Below are positions 8,301 through 16,000 of a stretch of DNA of 38,732 bases, one piece after another. Position 1 is the stretch's first letter; every line of letters begins with the position of its first letter. The translations under genes and the position numbers were made by a program. Below the pieces are notes generated by a model. It worked only from the letters and a program-made list of their open reading frames with translations, had not been told where the DNA came from and made no database searches. Source of the DNA: Acrocarpospora macrocephala (GTDB taxonomy: Bacteria > Actinomycetota > Actinomycetes > Streptosporangiales > Streptosporangiaceae); contig NZ_BLAE01000094.1 in NCBI RefSeq assembly GCF_009687865.1, positions 1-38,732 of the forward strand, given 5' to 3'.

Positions 8301-9193
8301 GCCAGGCCGAGACCGGCTCCGCCTGCGTCGGCCGCGCGACCGGCGTCGAGACGGGAGAACCGTTCGAAGACCCGGGTTCGTTCGCTCGCGGGGATGCCAG
8401 GGCCCTCGTCATGGACGGTGAGTTGCACACCGGAACCCGCCCCCCGGCCTTGGAGGCGTACGGTGCCACCGGGCGGGCTGTGCCGTACCGCGTTGTCGAG
8501 GAGGTTGGCGAGGACCTGGGCGAGCAGGGCGGGGTCGGCTTTGAGGTGCAGCCCAGCGGTGACGTCGCTGCGGACGGTGACGGTGTCGGTGGCCAGACCG
8601 GCTTCGCGGGCGGCCTGCCCGCAGAGGGAGCCAAGATCGAACGGTTCCGCCTCGATCAGCCGCGCGCCCGAGTCGAGGCGGGACAGGTCGAGCAACTGGG
8701 CGACCAGGCGGCCGAGGCGCTGGGTCTGGGCAAGGGCGGTGCCGAGAGTCTCGCGGTCGGGCGGGGAAACCCCGTCGACAACGTTCTCCAGCACCGCCTG
8801 CAGGCCGGTGATCGGCGTACGCAGCTCGTGGCTCACGTTGGCGACCAGTTCACGGCGTTGCCGGTCGACTTCGCCGAGGTCGGCGGCCATCGCGTTGAAG
8901 GCACGGGCGAGCTCGCCGACCTCGTCGCGGGAGGTGGCGGAGACGCGCAGGCCGTACCGGCCTTTGGCGATGGTCTGGGCGGCGGCGGCCATCTCGCGGA
9001 GCGGCTTGGTCATCCCCCTGGCCAGGAACTGCACCATGATCACCGCAAGGACGACGGCGATCGCGATGCGCAGATTGCCCGGCAAGTCCGCGCCCAGACC
9101 AAGCTCATTGACACCAAAGGCGGTCACCACGGCCAGCACGATCACCAGCCCCAGCTTGATCTTGATCCGCCCAAGAAAATCCAGCGGTCTCAT
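5315..9193 (-). CDS. Sensor histidine kinase fused to DUF4153-type membrane protein
   Basis: 1292 residues from ATG 9191-9193. Order: two membrane helices (about 13-31 and 41-58) with a very short outer loop; HAMP (60-110); HisKA with His122 in VSHELRTP; HATPase with Asn234 (LLDNAVRH), DEGPGIP (262-268) and GGAGLGLAIA (291-300). From about 330 follow a Pro/Ser/Thr/Ala-rich linker with three GRTESSALNEP repeats, a glycine-rich membrane hairpin, a second linker with NPSGGG repeats, and a C-terminal half with about ten hydrophobic segments resembling DUF4153/DUF4173. The kinase should autophosphorylate and pass phosphate to the adjacent response regulator; the role of the membrane half is unknown. 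The frame stays open up to ATG 9307, so an N-terminal extension is possible. An internal ATG with a good ribosome site lies at the kinase/DUF junction (8198-8200), so a separate 961-residue DUF protein may also be made. Confidence 0.85.
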   Translation of the reverse strand: MRPLDFLGRIKIKLGLVIVLAVVTAFGVNELGLGADLPGNLRIAIAVVLAVIMVQFLARGMTKPLREMAAAAQTIAKGRYGLRVSATSRDEVGELARAFNAMAADLGEVDRQRRELVANVSHELRTPITGLQAVLENVVDGVSPPDRETLGTALAQTQRLGRLVAQLLDLSRLDSGARLIEAEPFDLGSLCGQAAREAGLATDTVTVRSDVTAGLHLKADPALLAQVLANLLDNAVRHSPPGGTVRLQGRGAGSGVQLTVHDEGPGIPASERTRVFERFSRLDAGRAADAGGAGLGLAIAKEIVELHQGTIRVIDHPRGCHMLVQLPGRIHMSGIPADPEAPPAEKTELTITQPVVTPADIPIATRPALPPSSARTTSTPSAQTAPSSSARTAPTASAQTAPPAGRTESSALNEPILTSPLAGSALVRSASTVPAGRTESSALNEPMLAGPLAGSAESAGPALAASTAPAGRTESSALNEPITTRPSIDSVESPGPAHESDSEAADVVSPGVSSGESLETPPVVAAMPTPRQSPAGPPYGPGGPPYGWPPPGGPYYPRPPDGPRSSSSGRAGLGAGIGMLAGFILGMFVVILASDVLGEVTGAALLLAFSGGGAVAGAAIGSSSGRQAYPNAAQFVHQPWGPPPSGIVHPTRATEVADPVEGDASAETKKEESEEAPSTDHAPADARATPSPHAPSEGDNSARTGRLPEESPHGEGVGSGYGPPSGGVSPVYNPSGGGVPPVHNPSGGGAPPIHNPSAGGAAHVHNAPGGGVPPVRYPSYPSGGGAAPVYGPPGGPPPVYVPPPIFPRPDLPDTPPWVLPAAAGVGVVAAVLLPYAPKGLGLVLTAVVMGLAVLPAARRRVTLWSVGFAVLAYALVGVTLVRDAEWVLQPVLVAGVFVASLALSGSGRGWFSTIRGGLSVGLAVFPMPWFLSAPMKSFMKRRRLLPILVSLGVTALLLVIFGLLFMAADAVFSQFARDLLEAPGWADTLPYRIFLFVVFGVVVAAAVLVALRPVAETEIPLPRVPIARTLWVIPLAGLNLLFAAFVAVQITVLFGGNDRVLETAGLTYAEYARSGFFELVTVSFIVLGIVALCWALLDPATHRWLLAGLLGLLCAFTLVILASALHRLDLYLDAYGLTRLRATVGVTIWWLAAVFILVLAAGAVRLNRRSTTWLPRTFVLLTGVTLLTFALWNPDARIVETQHAVRGVDRLDHNYLSSLGVEAVPALDRLPEPIRSCVLDRIVRVHALDRPDPWNGWNWARTQARTTLTAHPVLPNPQCPDISTRSYIPSPD
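6840..7025 (-). repeat. 33-bp repeats encoding NPSGGG-type linker units
   Basis: About five 11-residue units (NPSGGGVPPVH, NPSGGGAPPIH, NPSAGGAAHVH and similar) form a disordered Gly/Pro/His linker before the multi-helix membrane half of the kinase fusion. The period on DNA is 33 bp. Confidence 0.75.
7745..7985 (-). repeat. Three ~100-bp repeats in the kinase/DUF linker
   Basis: Three near-identical blocks encode PAGRTESSALNEP followed by variable Ala/Ser-rich text. They start near 7751, 7858 and 7949 on the + strand. They lie in the flexible linker after the kinase domain and before the glycine-rich membrane hairpin. Confidence 0.75.
8198..8213 (-). promoter_or_regulatory. Internal ribosome site and ATG at the kinase/DUF4153 boundary
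   Basis: On the minus strand AGGGAGA (8213-8207), six bases, then ATG (8200-8198) begins MSGIPADPEAPP in frame with the kinase. The kinase domain naturally ends a few residues before (MLVQLPG). This looks like the start of a formerly separate downstream gene, joined to the kinase by loss of the kinase stop codon. Confidence 0.6.
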
Positions 9194-9392
9194 AGGCGAA
9201 CCAGAGTCTGATCGATCGGTTGGACCTCGATCCACCTGAGAGAGTCCAGCGGTGTCATAGGCGAACCTCGATTGGTTGAACCCCGATCCGCCGAACGCCA
9301 GAGTCATAGGCGAACCAAGGTGATCGAACCTCGAGGGGAACGTGGTCGATTAGTTGGACCTCGATCCGTCCGAGAAAGTTCGGCGATTTCAT
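9191..9392 (-). repeat. Degenerate tandem copies of the kinase start region
   Basis: On the minus strand TTCGCCTATGA occurs three times, with ATGs at 9307, 9258 and 9193. A fourth start-like copy begins at ATG 9392, which overlaps the response regulator stop as ATGA. The text after the ATGs is related: the 9392 copy reads SPNFLGRIEVQL and the real start reads RPLDFLGRIKIKL. The 9392 and 9258 frames close quickly or do not continue into the kinase. The block separates regulator and kinase genes that would normally overlap. Confidence 0.7.
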
Positions 9393-10078
9393 GGGCGTAC
9401 CAGGGCGTAGCCAATGCCGTGGACGGTTCTGACGACCTCGGAGCCGAGTTTGCGGCGTAATGCCCGGACGTGGCTGTCCACGGTTCGGGTGGCTGCCGCC
9501 TCGGAGAATCCCCAGATGTCCGACAGCAGGCGCTCCCGCTCGAAGACCTGGCCGGGCCGCTCGGCCAGCCGTCTGAGGAGATCGAACTCGGTGCGGGTGA
9601 GCTGAGCTTCGACGCCGCTCACGAAGACCCGGCGCTCCGCGGTGTTGATCTCGACGGTACCGACCCTGATCACCGTGTCCTCGGCCGCGAGCTGGCTGGC
9701 CCGCTCAACCCGCCGCAGCAGCGCGTGGATCCTCGCGACCAGTTCCCGCATGCTGAACGGCTTGGTGATGTAGTCGTCCGCGCCGACCCCGAGCCCCACC
9801 AGCACGTCGGTCTCCTCCCCGAGCGCGGTCAGCATCAACACCGGCACCGGCCTGGCAGCCTGCATCCTCCGGCAGACCTCCAGACCGTCCACCCCCGGCA
9901 GCAGCCGATCGAGAACCACCAGATCGGGCTCCGATTTCGCATAGGCCGCGAGCGCACCCTCGCCATCGCTCGCGACCCGCACGTCAAACCCCTCGGCGAC
10001 CAACCGGGTCTGTACGGCCCTGGCGATCGTCGCGTCATCCTCAACCAGGAGAATCCGCCGCTGCTGGGGAGATGCCAT
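9389..10078 (-). CDS. OmpR/PhoB-family response regulator
   Basis: 229 residues. The receiver domain has acidic Asp14/Asp15 (LVEDD), phosphoacceptor Asp57 (VVLDRLLPG) and the conserved Lys in ITKPFS. A winged-helix DNA-binding domain follows (LTRTEFDLLRRLAERPGQVF ... VDSHVRALRRKL ... GIGYALVRP). It is the cognate regulator of the kinase just downstream. Start choice: ATG 10076-10078 (MASPQQRRILLVEDD) fits the family; the frame remains open further upstream to 10219, but that extension is not receiver-like. A TACGCT box lies 7 nt before this ATG, which supports a leaderless message. Its TGA overlaps a start-like ATG (9390-9392), the relic of the usual regulator-kinase coupling. Confidence 0.93.
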   Translation of the reverse strand: MASPQQRRILLVEDDATIARAVQTRLVAEGFDVRVASDGEGALAAYAKSEPDLVVLDRLLPGVDGLEVCRRMQAARPVPVLMLTALGEETDVLVGLGVGADDYITKPFSMRELVARIHALLRRVERASQLAAEDTVIRVGTVEINTAERRVFVSGVEAQLTRTEFDLLRRLAERPGQVFERERLLSDIWGFSEAAATRTVDSHVRALRRKLGSEVVRTVHGIGYALVRP

Positions 10079-10142
10079 GACCCGCAGCGTAGAGGCCCAA
10101 CGTGCAGACGAGTTACCCCTCAATGTGCAGAAATCGTGCATC
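10079..10142 (-). promoter_or_regulatory. Response-regulator promoter with direct repeats
   Basis: On the minus strand TACGCT (10091-10086) stands 7 nt before the regulator ATG. Upstream, on the + strand, CAACGTGCAGA (10098-10108) and CAATGTGCAGA (10121-10131) are direct repeats 23 bp apart, with a weaker third half-copy AATCGTGCATC (10132-10142). Direct repeats spaced by about two helical turns are the usual target type of OmpR-family regulators, so autoregulation is plausible. Confidence 0.4.
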
Positions 10143-10502
10143 CACCCGCCGGGACACACTCGCGCCACCACGTCCACGACCGCGGCCCCACCACGACTCG
10201 GGCTGGGGCTCGGCGCCACCGGCGGCTCGGCGGAGGGGATGACCGTCGCGGGCGGATTCGTCGCTGGAGCCTCGGGGACCGGGGTCGGCGTGGGCGAGGC
10301 TCAACGGAGTCGCTACCCTTCACGTCCTACGCGACGACGACCGATGGTGGCGTCGAGGGCTGCCAAAGTCGATGGCGCGAGCCGCCGTCCTCCACATGTC
10401 ATGCGCGACAACAACGCCCAATGAGGCCGCAGCTACCGAGTCCCCTCCTCACACGTCATAGCAATGGGGAAGGTGGCGCCGGAGAATGTCGGTGGCAACA
10501 GC
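10143..10502. other. Gap between divergent regulator and acetyltransferase genes
   Basis: Apart from the repeats next to the regulator, this stretch holds only low-complexity GC-rich text (Gly/Ala-rich if translated) and no recognisable gene, hairpin terminator or repeat. Confidence 0.5.
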
Positions 10503-10508
10503 TACGGT
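10503..10508 (+). promoter_or_regulatory. Leaderless-type -10 box of the N-acetyltransferase gene
   Basis: TACGGT is followed by six bases and GTG 10515. That codon is exactly where the conserved N-terminus of the family begins. I see no -35 box. Confidence 0.35.
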
Positions 10509-10514
10509 GTGCGT

Positions 10515-11360
10515 GTGATCGATGTTGAGGGTTACTTGCGACGGCTACGGCTGCTGCACGACGGCCCGCCAAGCGTGGCCGGGCTGTTCCTGCTGCAGCA
10601 GACCCACGTCGAACGCGTGGCATACGAGAACCTGGCCATCTGGCTCGACCAGCCCACGACCGTGGACCCGGTGGAGTCCGCCGAGCGCATCATCGCCGGT
10701 CGCGGCGGCTACTGCTTCCACCTCAACGGGGCCTTATGGGCGTTACTGACCGCCCTCGGCTACCAGGTCACCCGCCATTACGGCAGCGTCCAGGGCGCCC
10801 CGGAATCACCCTCCGGCTCGATCGGCAACCACCTGGTCCTCACCGTCGCCGGCCTGCCCAGCGCAGACAACCCGACCGGCGAGTGGCTGGTCGACGCCGG
10901 CCTCGGCGATGCCATCCACGATCCCATCCCGCTGATCGCCGGCACCTACCACCAGGGCCCGTTCGTCTACGGCTTACGCCCCTCGGAAGCCGAACCCGGC
11001 GGCTGGCGCTTCGACCACGACCCCCGCGGCAGCTTCACCGGCATGGACCTGCGCCCCGGCCCTGTCGGCATGGACGCCTTCGAAAACATGCACAAACACC
11101 TCAGCACCTCCCCCGACTCCTCCTTCGTCCGCACCTCCGCCATCCAACGCCGCGACGCCCACGGCGTGGACACCCTCACCGGCCTCGCCCTCCGCCGCGT
11201 CGGCCACAGCGACACCACCACCATCCTCGACCGCGAGGAAGACTTCGCCGAAGCCCTAGCCGACGTCTTCGGCCTCACCCTCACCTACCAAGAACGCACC
11301 CAACTCTGGCCCCGCCTCTGGACCGCCCACGAAAAGTGGCTCACCACAAAGAGAGCCTGA
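10515..11360 (+). CDS. nat: Arylamine N-acetyltransferase
   Basis: 281 residues from GTG 10515, the usual NAT length. It transfers acetyl from acetyl-CoA to arylamines or hydrazines, or acts on related acyl groups, in the cytoplasm. The Cys-His-Asp triad is clear: Cys in RGGYCFHLN (residue 67 from this start), His in GNHLVLTV (106) and Asp in LVDAGLGD (127). The N-terminus VEGYLRRLRL matches NAT starts. An in-frame ATG at 10464 would add 17 residues lacking family similarity, and neither start has a Shine-Dalgarno; the TACGGT-6-GTG geometry favours 10515. It is transcribed alone, divergent from the response regulator and convergent with the 11630-12655 gene. Its end is rich in GC-third codons, as in its neighbours. 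Confidence 0.92.
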   Translation: MIDVEGYLRRLRLLHDGPPSVAGLFLLQQTHVERVAYENLAIWLDQPTTVDPVESAERIIAGRGGYCFHLNGALWALLTALGYQVTRHYGSVQGAPESPSGSIGNHLVLTVAGLPSADNPTGEWLVDAGLGDAIHDPIPLIAGTYHQGPFVYGLRPSEAEPGGWRFDHDPRGSFTGMDLRPGPVGMDAFENMHKHLSTSPDSSFVRTSAIQRRDAHGVDTLTGLALRRVGHSDTTTILDREEDFAEALADVFGLTLTYQERTQLWPRLWTAHEKWLTTKRA

Positions 11361-11629
11361 TCAGCCTGCGTGGCGGACGCACGCGGCACCGAATGCCACC
11401 CGAGACGCCACGGGCACAGAAGTAGATCGACCGTGCACAGCAGCGTGGCGATCGGGACAAGGAAATTGCACGCCAGATATTCCAGCCGAGGGCACCCCGG
11501 GCGCAGGGGCAGGAGTCGGACCTTGGCGCCCCCAGTGACCGGACACGGGTCGACAGCGGCAGGACTGTGGGGACCGGGGTCTTCTGCGAACAGGGCGGCA
11601 ACGGTGGCATCCCGATCGGGGGCACCTCG

Positions 11630-12655
11630 TCAGCGCGTCTGGGCTGTCCGTTCCGCAGGCAGGCGCCACTTGGGAGGGAAGCGGTAGTCGATCGGTGCCG
11701 TCGTACGCCGGAATTCCTGCTTGATTCTGGTTCGGCCGGATACGCCGGGTACAGCGGGGTGGCTGGCGCGGGTGTATTTCGAGACCTCGCAGAATACGTT
11801 TTGCCAGTCGATCAGAGTTGGCCAGCGGCCCCACAGGTCGCGGAAGTCCAAGCCGAGGCGGTCGAACTGCTCGTGCGAGATGTCGGCGATCCAGGCCACC
11901 ACCTCTGCGGGCTTCAGGCCTCCGGTGTCGGCGAAGATCTTGGAGATTCCGTCCAGGCAGCCTGGACCTGCCACGACGAACTCGTTCTCGCCGACGTCGA
12001 CCATGGGCGAGTAGGCCAGATCGATGGCGTACTGGTAGGCGAGGAATGGCCCCAGCGAGGGCAGCGCGAGCAGCAGTTCGTATACCTCGCGGAGCCCGGC
12101 GGCGTCCGCGAACTGCTTGGGCAGGGTGGAGGCCATGGCCCGTTCGATCAGCCGCAGGTGGTTGCCGTGCTTGCGCGCCTCGCCGAATCCTGGATTCGGA
12201 ACGATGTACGCCCCTGAGTAGACGCGCTCCCCCCGAGCCATCGCCGCTGTGAGCACGGAGTTGTAGGCCGCGAAATCGTAGCCGTCCCACGTGGGAGGCG
12301 CGCCAAGGGAGTCGGTGAGCAGTTCCCAGGTCTCGATCCGGTTGAAGATCTTGAACATCAGGATCCGGAACACCACCTCGTCGAGTTCCTGCGGCCCGGT
12401 GTGGATGACGTCACGGATCAGGTACTGCGAGACGCGGTCGGCCGCGCGGTACACGTTGGTGAACTTGTGCCGTCCGATGATCCCGTCGGTGGTCCACGGT
12501 GGCGGGTCGCCGGCGGCGCGGCGGTGGAACACGCGCTGGCGTTCGGCGGCGAATCGCCAATAGGTGTCGAACACCTCCGGACGGATCCACACTGTTCGGC
12601 TACCAACCCGCACAGCGCGGACCTCACCCGGGAACGGCGATCGGTTCTGCGGCAC
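11630..12655 (-). CDS. 5-hmdU DNA kinase helical-domain / thymine pyrophosphorylase-like protein
   Basis: 341 residues. Segments NVYRAADRVSQYLI (68-81), FRILMFKIFNRIETWELL (96-113), GPFLAYQYAIDL (202-213) and ENEFVVAGPG (223-232) resemble the all-helical, DNA-glycosylase-like domain known as HMUDK_hel, related to the alpha-glutamyl/putrescinyl-thymine pyrophosphorylases. In phages those proteins take part in making hypermodified thymines from 5-hydroxymethyl-dU. This protein has no P-loop (no GxxGxGK), so it is not itself a kinase of the usual type. The start is GTG 12653-12655; TAACTT lies 6 nt before it and CTGACG 17 nt further up, so a leaderless message is likely. A copy of this promoter and of its first four codons lies upstream of the CHAT gene at 13065-16994. 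Family assignment is from memory of sequence patterns, and the function in this host is unknown. Confidence 0.7.
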   Translation of the reverse strand: MPQNRSPFPGEVRAVRVGSRTVWIRPEVFDTYWRFAAERQRVFHRRAAGDPPPWTTDGIIGRHKFTNVYRAADRVSQYLIRDVIHTGPQELDEVVFRILMFKIFNRIETWELLTDSLGAPPTWDGYDFAAYNSVLTAAMARGERVYSGAYIVPNPGFGEARKHGNHLRLIERAMASTLPKQFADAAGLREVYELLLALPSLGPFLAYQYAIDLAYSPMVDVGENEFVVAGPGCLDGISKIFADTGGLKPAEVVAWIADISHEQFDRLGLDFRDLWGRWPTLIDWQNVFCEVSKYTRASHPAVPGVSGRTRIKQEFRRTTAPIDYRFPPKWRLPAERTAQTR

Positions 12656-12690
12656 ACACGGAAGTTAGCGCAGCCCAAGCGGCACGTCAG
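12656..12690 (-). promoter_or_regulatory. Leaderless promoter of the hmdU-kinase-like gene
   Basis: On the minus strand CTGACG (12690-12685), a 17-bp spacer, TAACTT (12667-12662), six bases, then GTG 12655. The whole block, including the codons for MPQN, recurs at 17051-17096 with a few changes (CTCACG, 16 bp, TACGTT, six bases, GTG). Confidence 0.6.
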
Positions 12691-12740
12691 CGAGTTCGCC
12701 AGCACCTGGAGAGCCCGCGCATGACGAGTTGGCTAATGGT

Positions 12741-12975
12741 GGTTCTCCCACCCACCCAGCCCTCTGTTTTCCCTCGGGCTCCGCCCGCCCCCGCCAACGC
12801 CGTGGGACCCGCACGAATCCCATGGCACGGGGTTCTCCCACCACCCAGCCCCTTTCCGCCCCTCGGGCTCCGCCCGCCCCCGCCAACGCCCTGGGACCCG
12901 CACGAATGCCATGGCACGGGGTTCTCCCACCACCCAGCCCCTTTCTTCCCCTCGGGCTCCGCCCGTCCCCGTCAT
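12741..12975. repeat. ~90-bp tandem repeats carrying a small palindrome
   Basis: Two full units and a partial third, starting near 12741, 12831 and 12920. Each has GGTTCTCCCACCACCCAGCC, then a palindrome CGGGC-TCC-GCCCG, then (in the first two) GGGACCCGCACGAAT and ATGGCACGG. The same family appears at 37340-37480. No gene lies in the 409-bp gap (12656-13064) that contains it. Confidence 0.8.
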
Positions 12976-13064
12976 CCCGTGGTCGAGGACGGCATGACTG
13001 CGGACATCGAGGAGGTAGCGGGCGTAAGACGTCGGGTTGGTGTGACCTGAGCCTGCGATGGGCG

Positions 13065-16000
13065 TCATGCGCCCGCGTGGAGGTGCGCAGCCCATTGCGA
13101 TGGGGTGAGCGGGTCCTGGCGGCGGAGGGATTGAACGGCCTGGTGCAGAGCATAGGGGGCGCGGCGGGTGTCCACCTTCCCGTCCCCCGTGGCCAGTGCG
13201 GAATAGAAGGTGTCGGCGATCTGCACGGCGGATCTGTCCGCGATCTCCCACAGGGTGCCGATGACGTGCGGGAATCCGGCCATCTGGAAGGCCGAGGTCA
13301 GGTGGATGGACTCGTCCAGCAGGTCCGTGTGGCTGGTGAGCGCGGTGGAGCAGGCCGACAGATAGGCCAGGCGGGCGTGGCTGAGGGTGATCGGGGCCAG
13401 GCTGGCGACGGTGAGCGGGTCGTGCTGGTGGTCGTGGAGCAGGAGCCTGCTGGCCGACGGGTCGGTGGGGTCGCTGAGACCGTGGCAGGCGAAGTGGGCG
13501 ATCGCGCAGGTCGTCAGGTGAGTCAGGACGCGGGCCTTGGTCGGCGTCGTCTCCGCCGGAGGGCCGGCTGCGCGACCGGGCGGTTCGGTGAGCGCGACAG
13601 CGCCGGGCAGGTGGTCGGCGACCAGGCGAGCCTCCCGGATGACCTGGGGTAACCGGCCACGGTAGAGCAGGCCGGGTGTCGTGGGCATGGCCACGATCAG
13701 CGCCCGCTCCGCGCCGGTGGGCGGGGTACGGGCGGCGGGGTGCTGGCGGGCATGGCGCAGAGCGGTGACGGTCGGGGTGTAGGAGGACACGACCCGATCC
13801 AGCACAGCGCGATGTTGTGGGTCAGGGCCAGCTCTGTGGTGTCCGGCGGCGTGGATCGGCAGGAGCGTGAGCAGTCCGCCCGGTGCCCACCACACCCGCG
13901 GCCACCGCGTGATGTCACCCGGAGGCGGGCCGTCAATGCCGAGTTCGTGCAGGACCGGGCCTGCGGCGACGTCCCACAACCAGGCGAGCACGTCCAGGAT
14001 GACCACGTCGTCCCGGCTGCTCAGAGCCTGGCGGAACCGGTCGATCCGGTCGACCAGGCTCGCCTGATCGAGGCCGGGCAGTTCCACTGCGCTGATGCCG
14101 GTACGGGTGAGGATGAGGGCGTCACTACGAAAAGAGCTGACGTTAAAGGTGACCACCGGTCCCGAGGTCGCCTGTTCGGTCAGTTCCTCGATGCTAGGCG
14201 GGAGGGCAAAGGACGCGAATCCGCCCAGCGACCTGATCCGTTCCATCACGTCGGCCAATTCAGCCGCCATCCGGTGGCGGTCATCCATCGGTGATACGGC
14301 CTGCCCAGCGGCCTCCCGTAAGACCGGCTGGTCGAGCTGGTCACGCAGGGCCATGAACCGGTCGGCCAGGTCCGGGTGCCGCTCGCGAAGGTCGCTGAGG
14401 TCACTTCGGGTGTGCAGGGTCTGGCTGAGCAGAACGGCCCGTCCCGCTTCCAGCAGCCGCAGAGCCTGCTGGCCGCGAACGTCGGAAGGTGTGGTGGTGT
14501 CGGCCAAGGCATAGGCGGCCGCGTCGGCGGCCAGCCCGGGGAATTGGCCGATCATGTGTTGCTGATCGGAGCGTTCGAGTTGCCGAGGGCTCACCTCAGG
14601 CAACAGCCGGACCGCGGTTTCCAGGAGTCCGGCGGCTCGCGTGGGATCTGCCTCGATCAGCCTGGCGGCTTGGTGCGCCGCACGGATCCGCTGGGATGGA
14701 GCTCCCACCGCACTCCGAGCCGCCTCTTCATAGGCCTCCACCGCTTCATCTCGGTCCGCCGCATGCCCGCTCTGTTCGAACCGGATCTGCCCCGCGATGC
14801 CAAGGTTCGTGAGACGCGCGGCCCGTGCGGGGTGATCGGGCGGAGTGGCCCGTACGGCCTGCCGGAGGGCGTTGATCGCCTGGTCCAGGTCTGCCGGGCT
14901 ACCGCTGTGCGTATAGCGCGTTTGCCGGGCGATGCCGAGGTTGGTCAGCCGGGCGGCGCGCGCGGGATGGTCGGGTGGGGTGCTGTCCACGGCGAGTTGC
15001 TGGATGATGAGGGCTTCCTCCAGATCTGACCCGACGCCGCTGTGCTCGTACCGGGTCTGGAGGGCGTTGCCGAGATTGTTCAAGATCATTGTGCGGTCGA
15101 GGTGGTCGGGTGGAGTGATCTCCGCTGCCTGCCGCAGGTGGGTGATGGCTTCTTCCAGGTCGTACGGACCGGCGCTGCGCTCGTACATTGCCAGGAGCGC
15201 GGTGCCGAGATTGTTCACGATCGTTATGCGGTGATCGGGTGGAGTGATCTCCATAGCGTGTCGCAGGCTGATGATCGCTTCTTCCAGGTCCGCCAAGGCT
15301 TGGCTGCGCTCGTACCGCGTCTGCAGGACGTTGGCGAGATTGGACAGGCGGAGGGCGCCGTCGGGGTGGTCGCGTGGGGTGGCTTCCACCGCCTGCCGTT
15401 CGATGGCAATGGCCTGTTCCAGGTCCGCCGTGTGCCCGGTGCGGGTGAATCGTGTCATAAGCGCGCTGCCGAGGTTGCTCAGGTGCATGGCACGGCCCGG
15501 GTGGTCGTGGGGGGTCGTTTCGGCCGCCTGGCGCAGGCTGGTGATCGCTTCTTCCAGGTCCGCCAAGGCGCCGGTGTGGACGAAGCGTGTCAGCAGCATG
15601 TTGCCGAGATTGTTCGAGATCATCGCCAGTTCCGCGTGATCGTGCGGAGTCGCTTCGACGGCCTGGCGCACGCTGGTGATGGCCTCTTCCAGGTCGCGCA
15701 GGTCGCCGATGCGGGCAAACCGTGTCTGCAGCGCGTTCCCAAGACCGCTCAGGTATGCGGCGCGAGCAGAGTTCCCGAGTGGGGCGCTTTCCACCGCGAG
15801 GCGCATGCCGGTGATGGCCTGCTCCAAGTCCGCGACCGCTCCGCTGCGGGCGAACCGCGCCTGTAACGCGTCGGCGAGATTGCCCAAGATCGTCGTATGG
15901 TCGCGCGGGGTGGAGTCCAGCGCCTGGTTCAGGCACGAGATGGCGAGGTCCAGATCTGCCAGATCACCGGTACGGGCGAAGCGTACCTGGAGCGCGCTGC

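Noticed and set aside
7614-9239. Long plus-strand frames opposite the histidine kinase
   Set aside because: Antisense to clear kinase motifs; open only because of GC-rich codon bias.
10079-10219. N-terminal extension of the response regulator to 10219
   Set aside because: Receiver domains start near MASPQQRRILLVEDD, and the extension runs through the promoter and direct repeats.
11366-11382. Small stem (TGCGT-GGCGG-ACGCA) after the acetyltransferase as terminator
   Set aside because: Only five base pairs and no T run; too weak to call.
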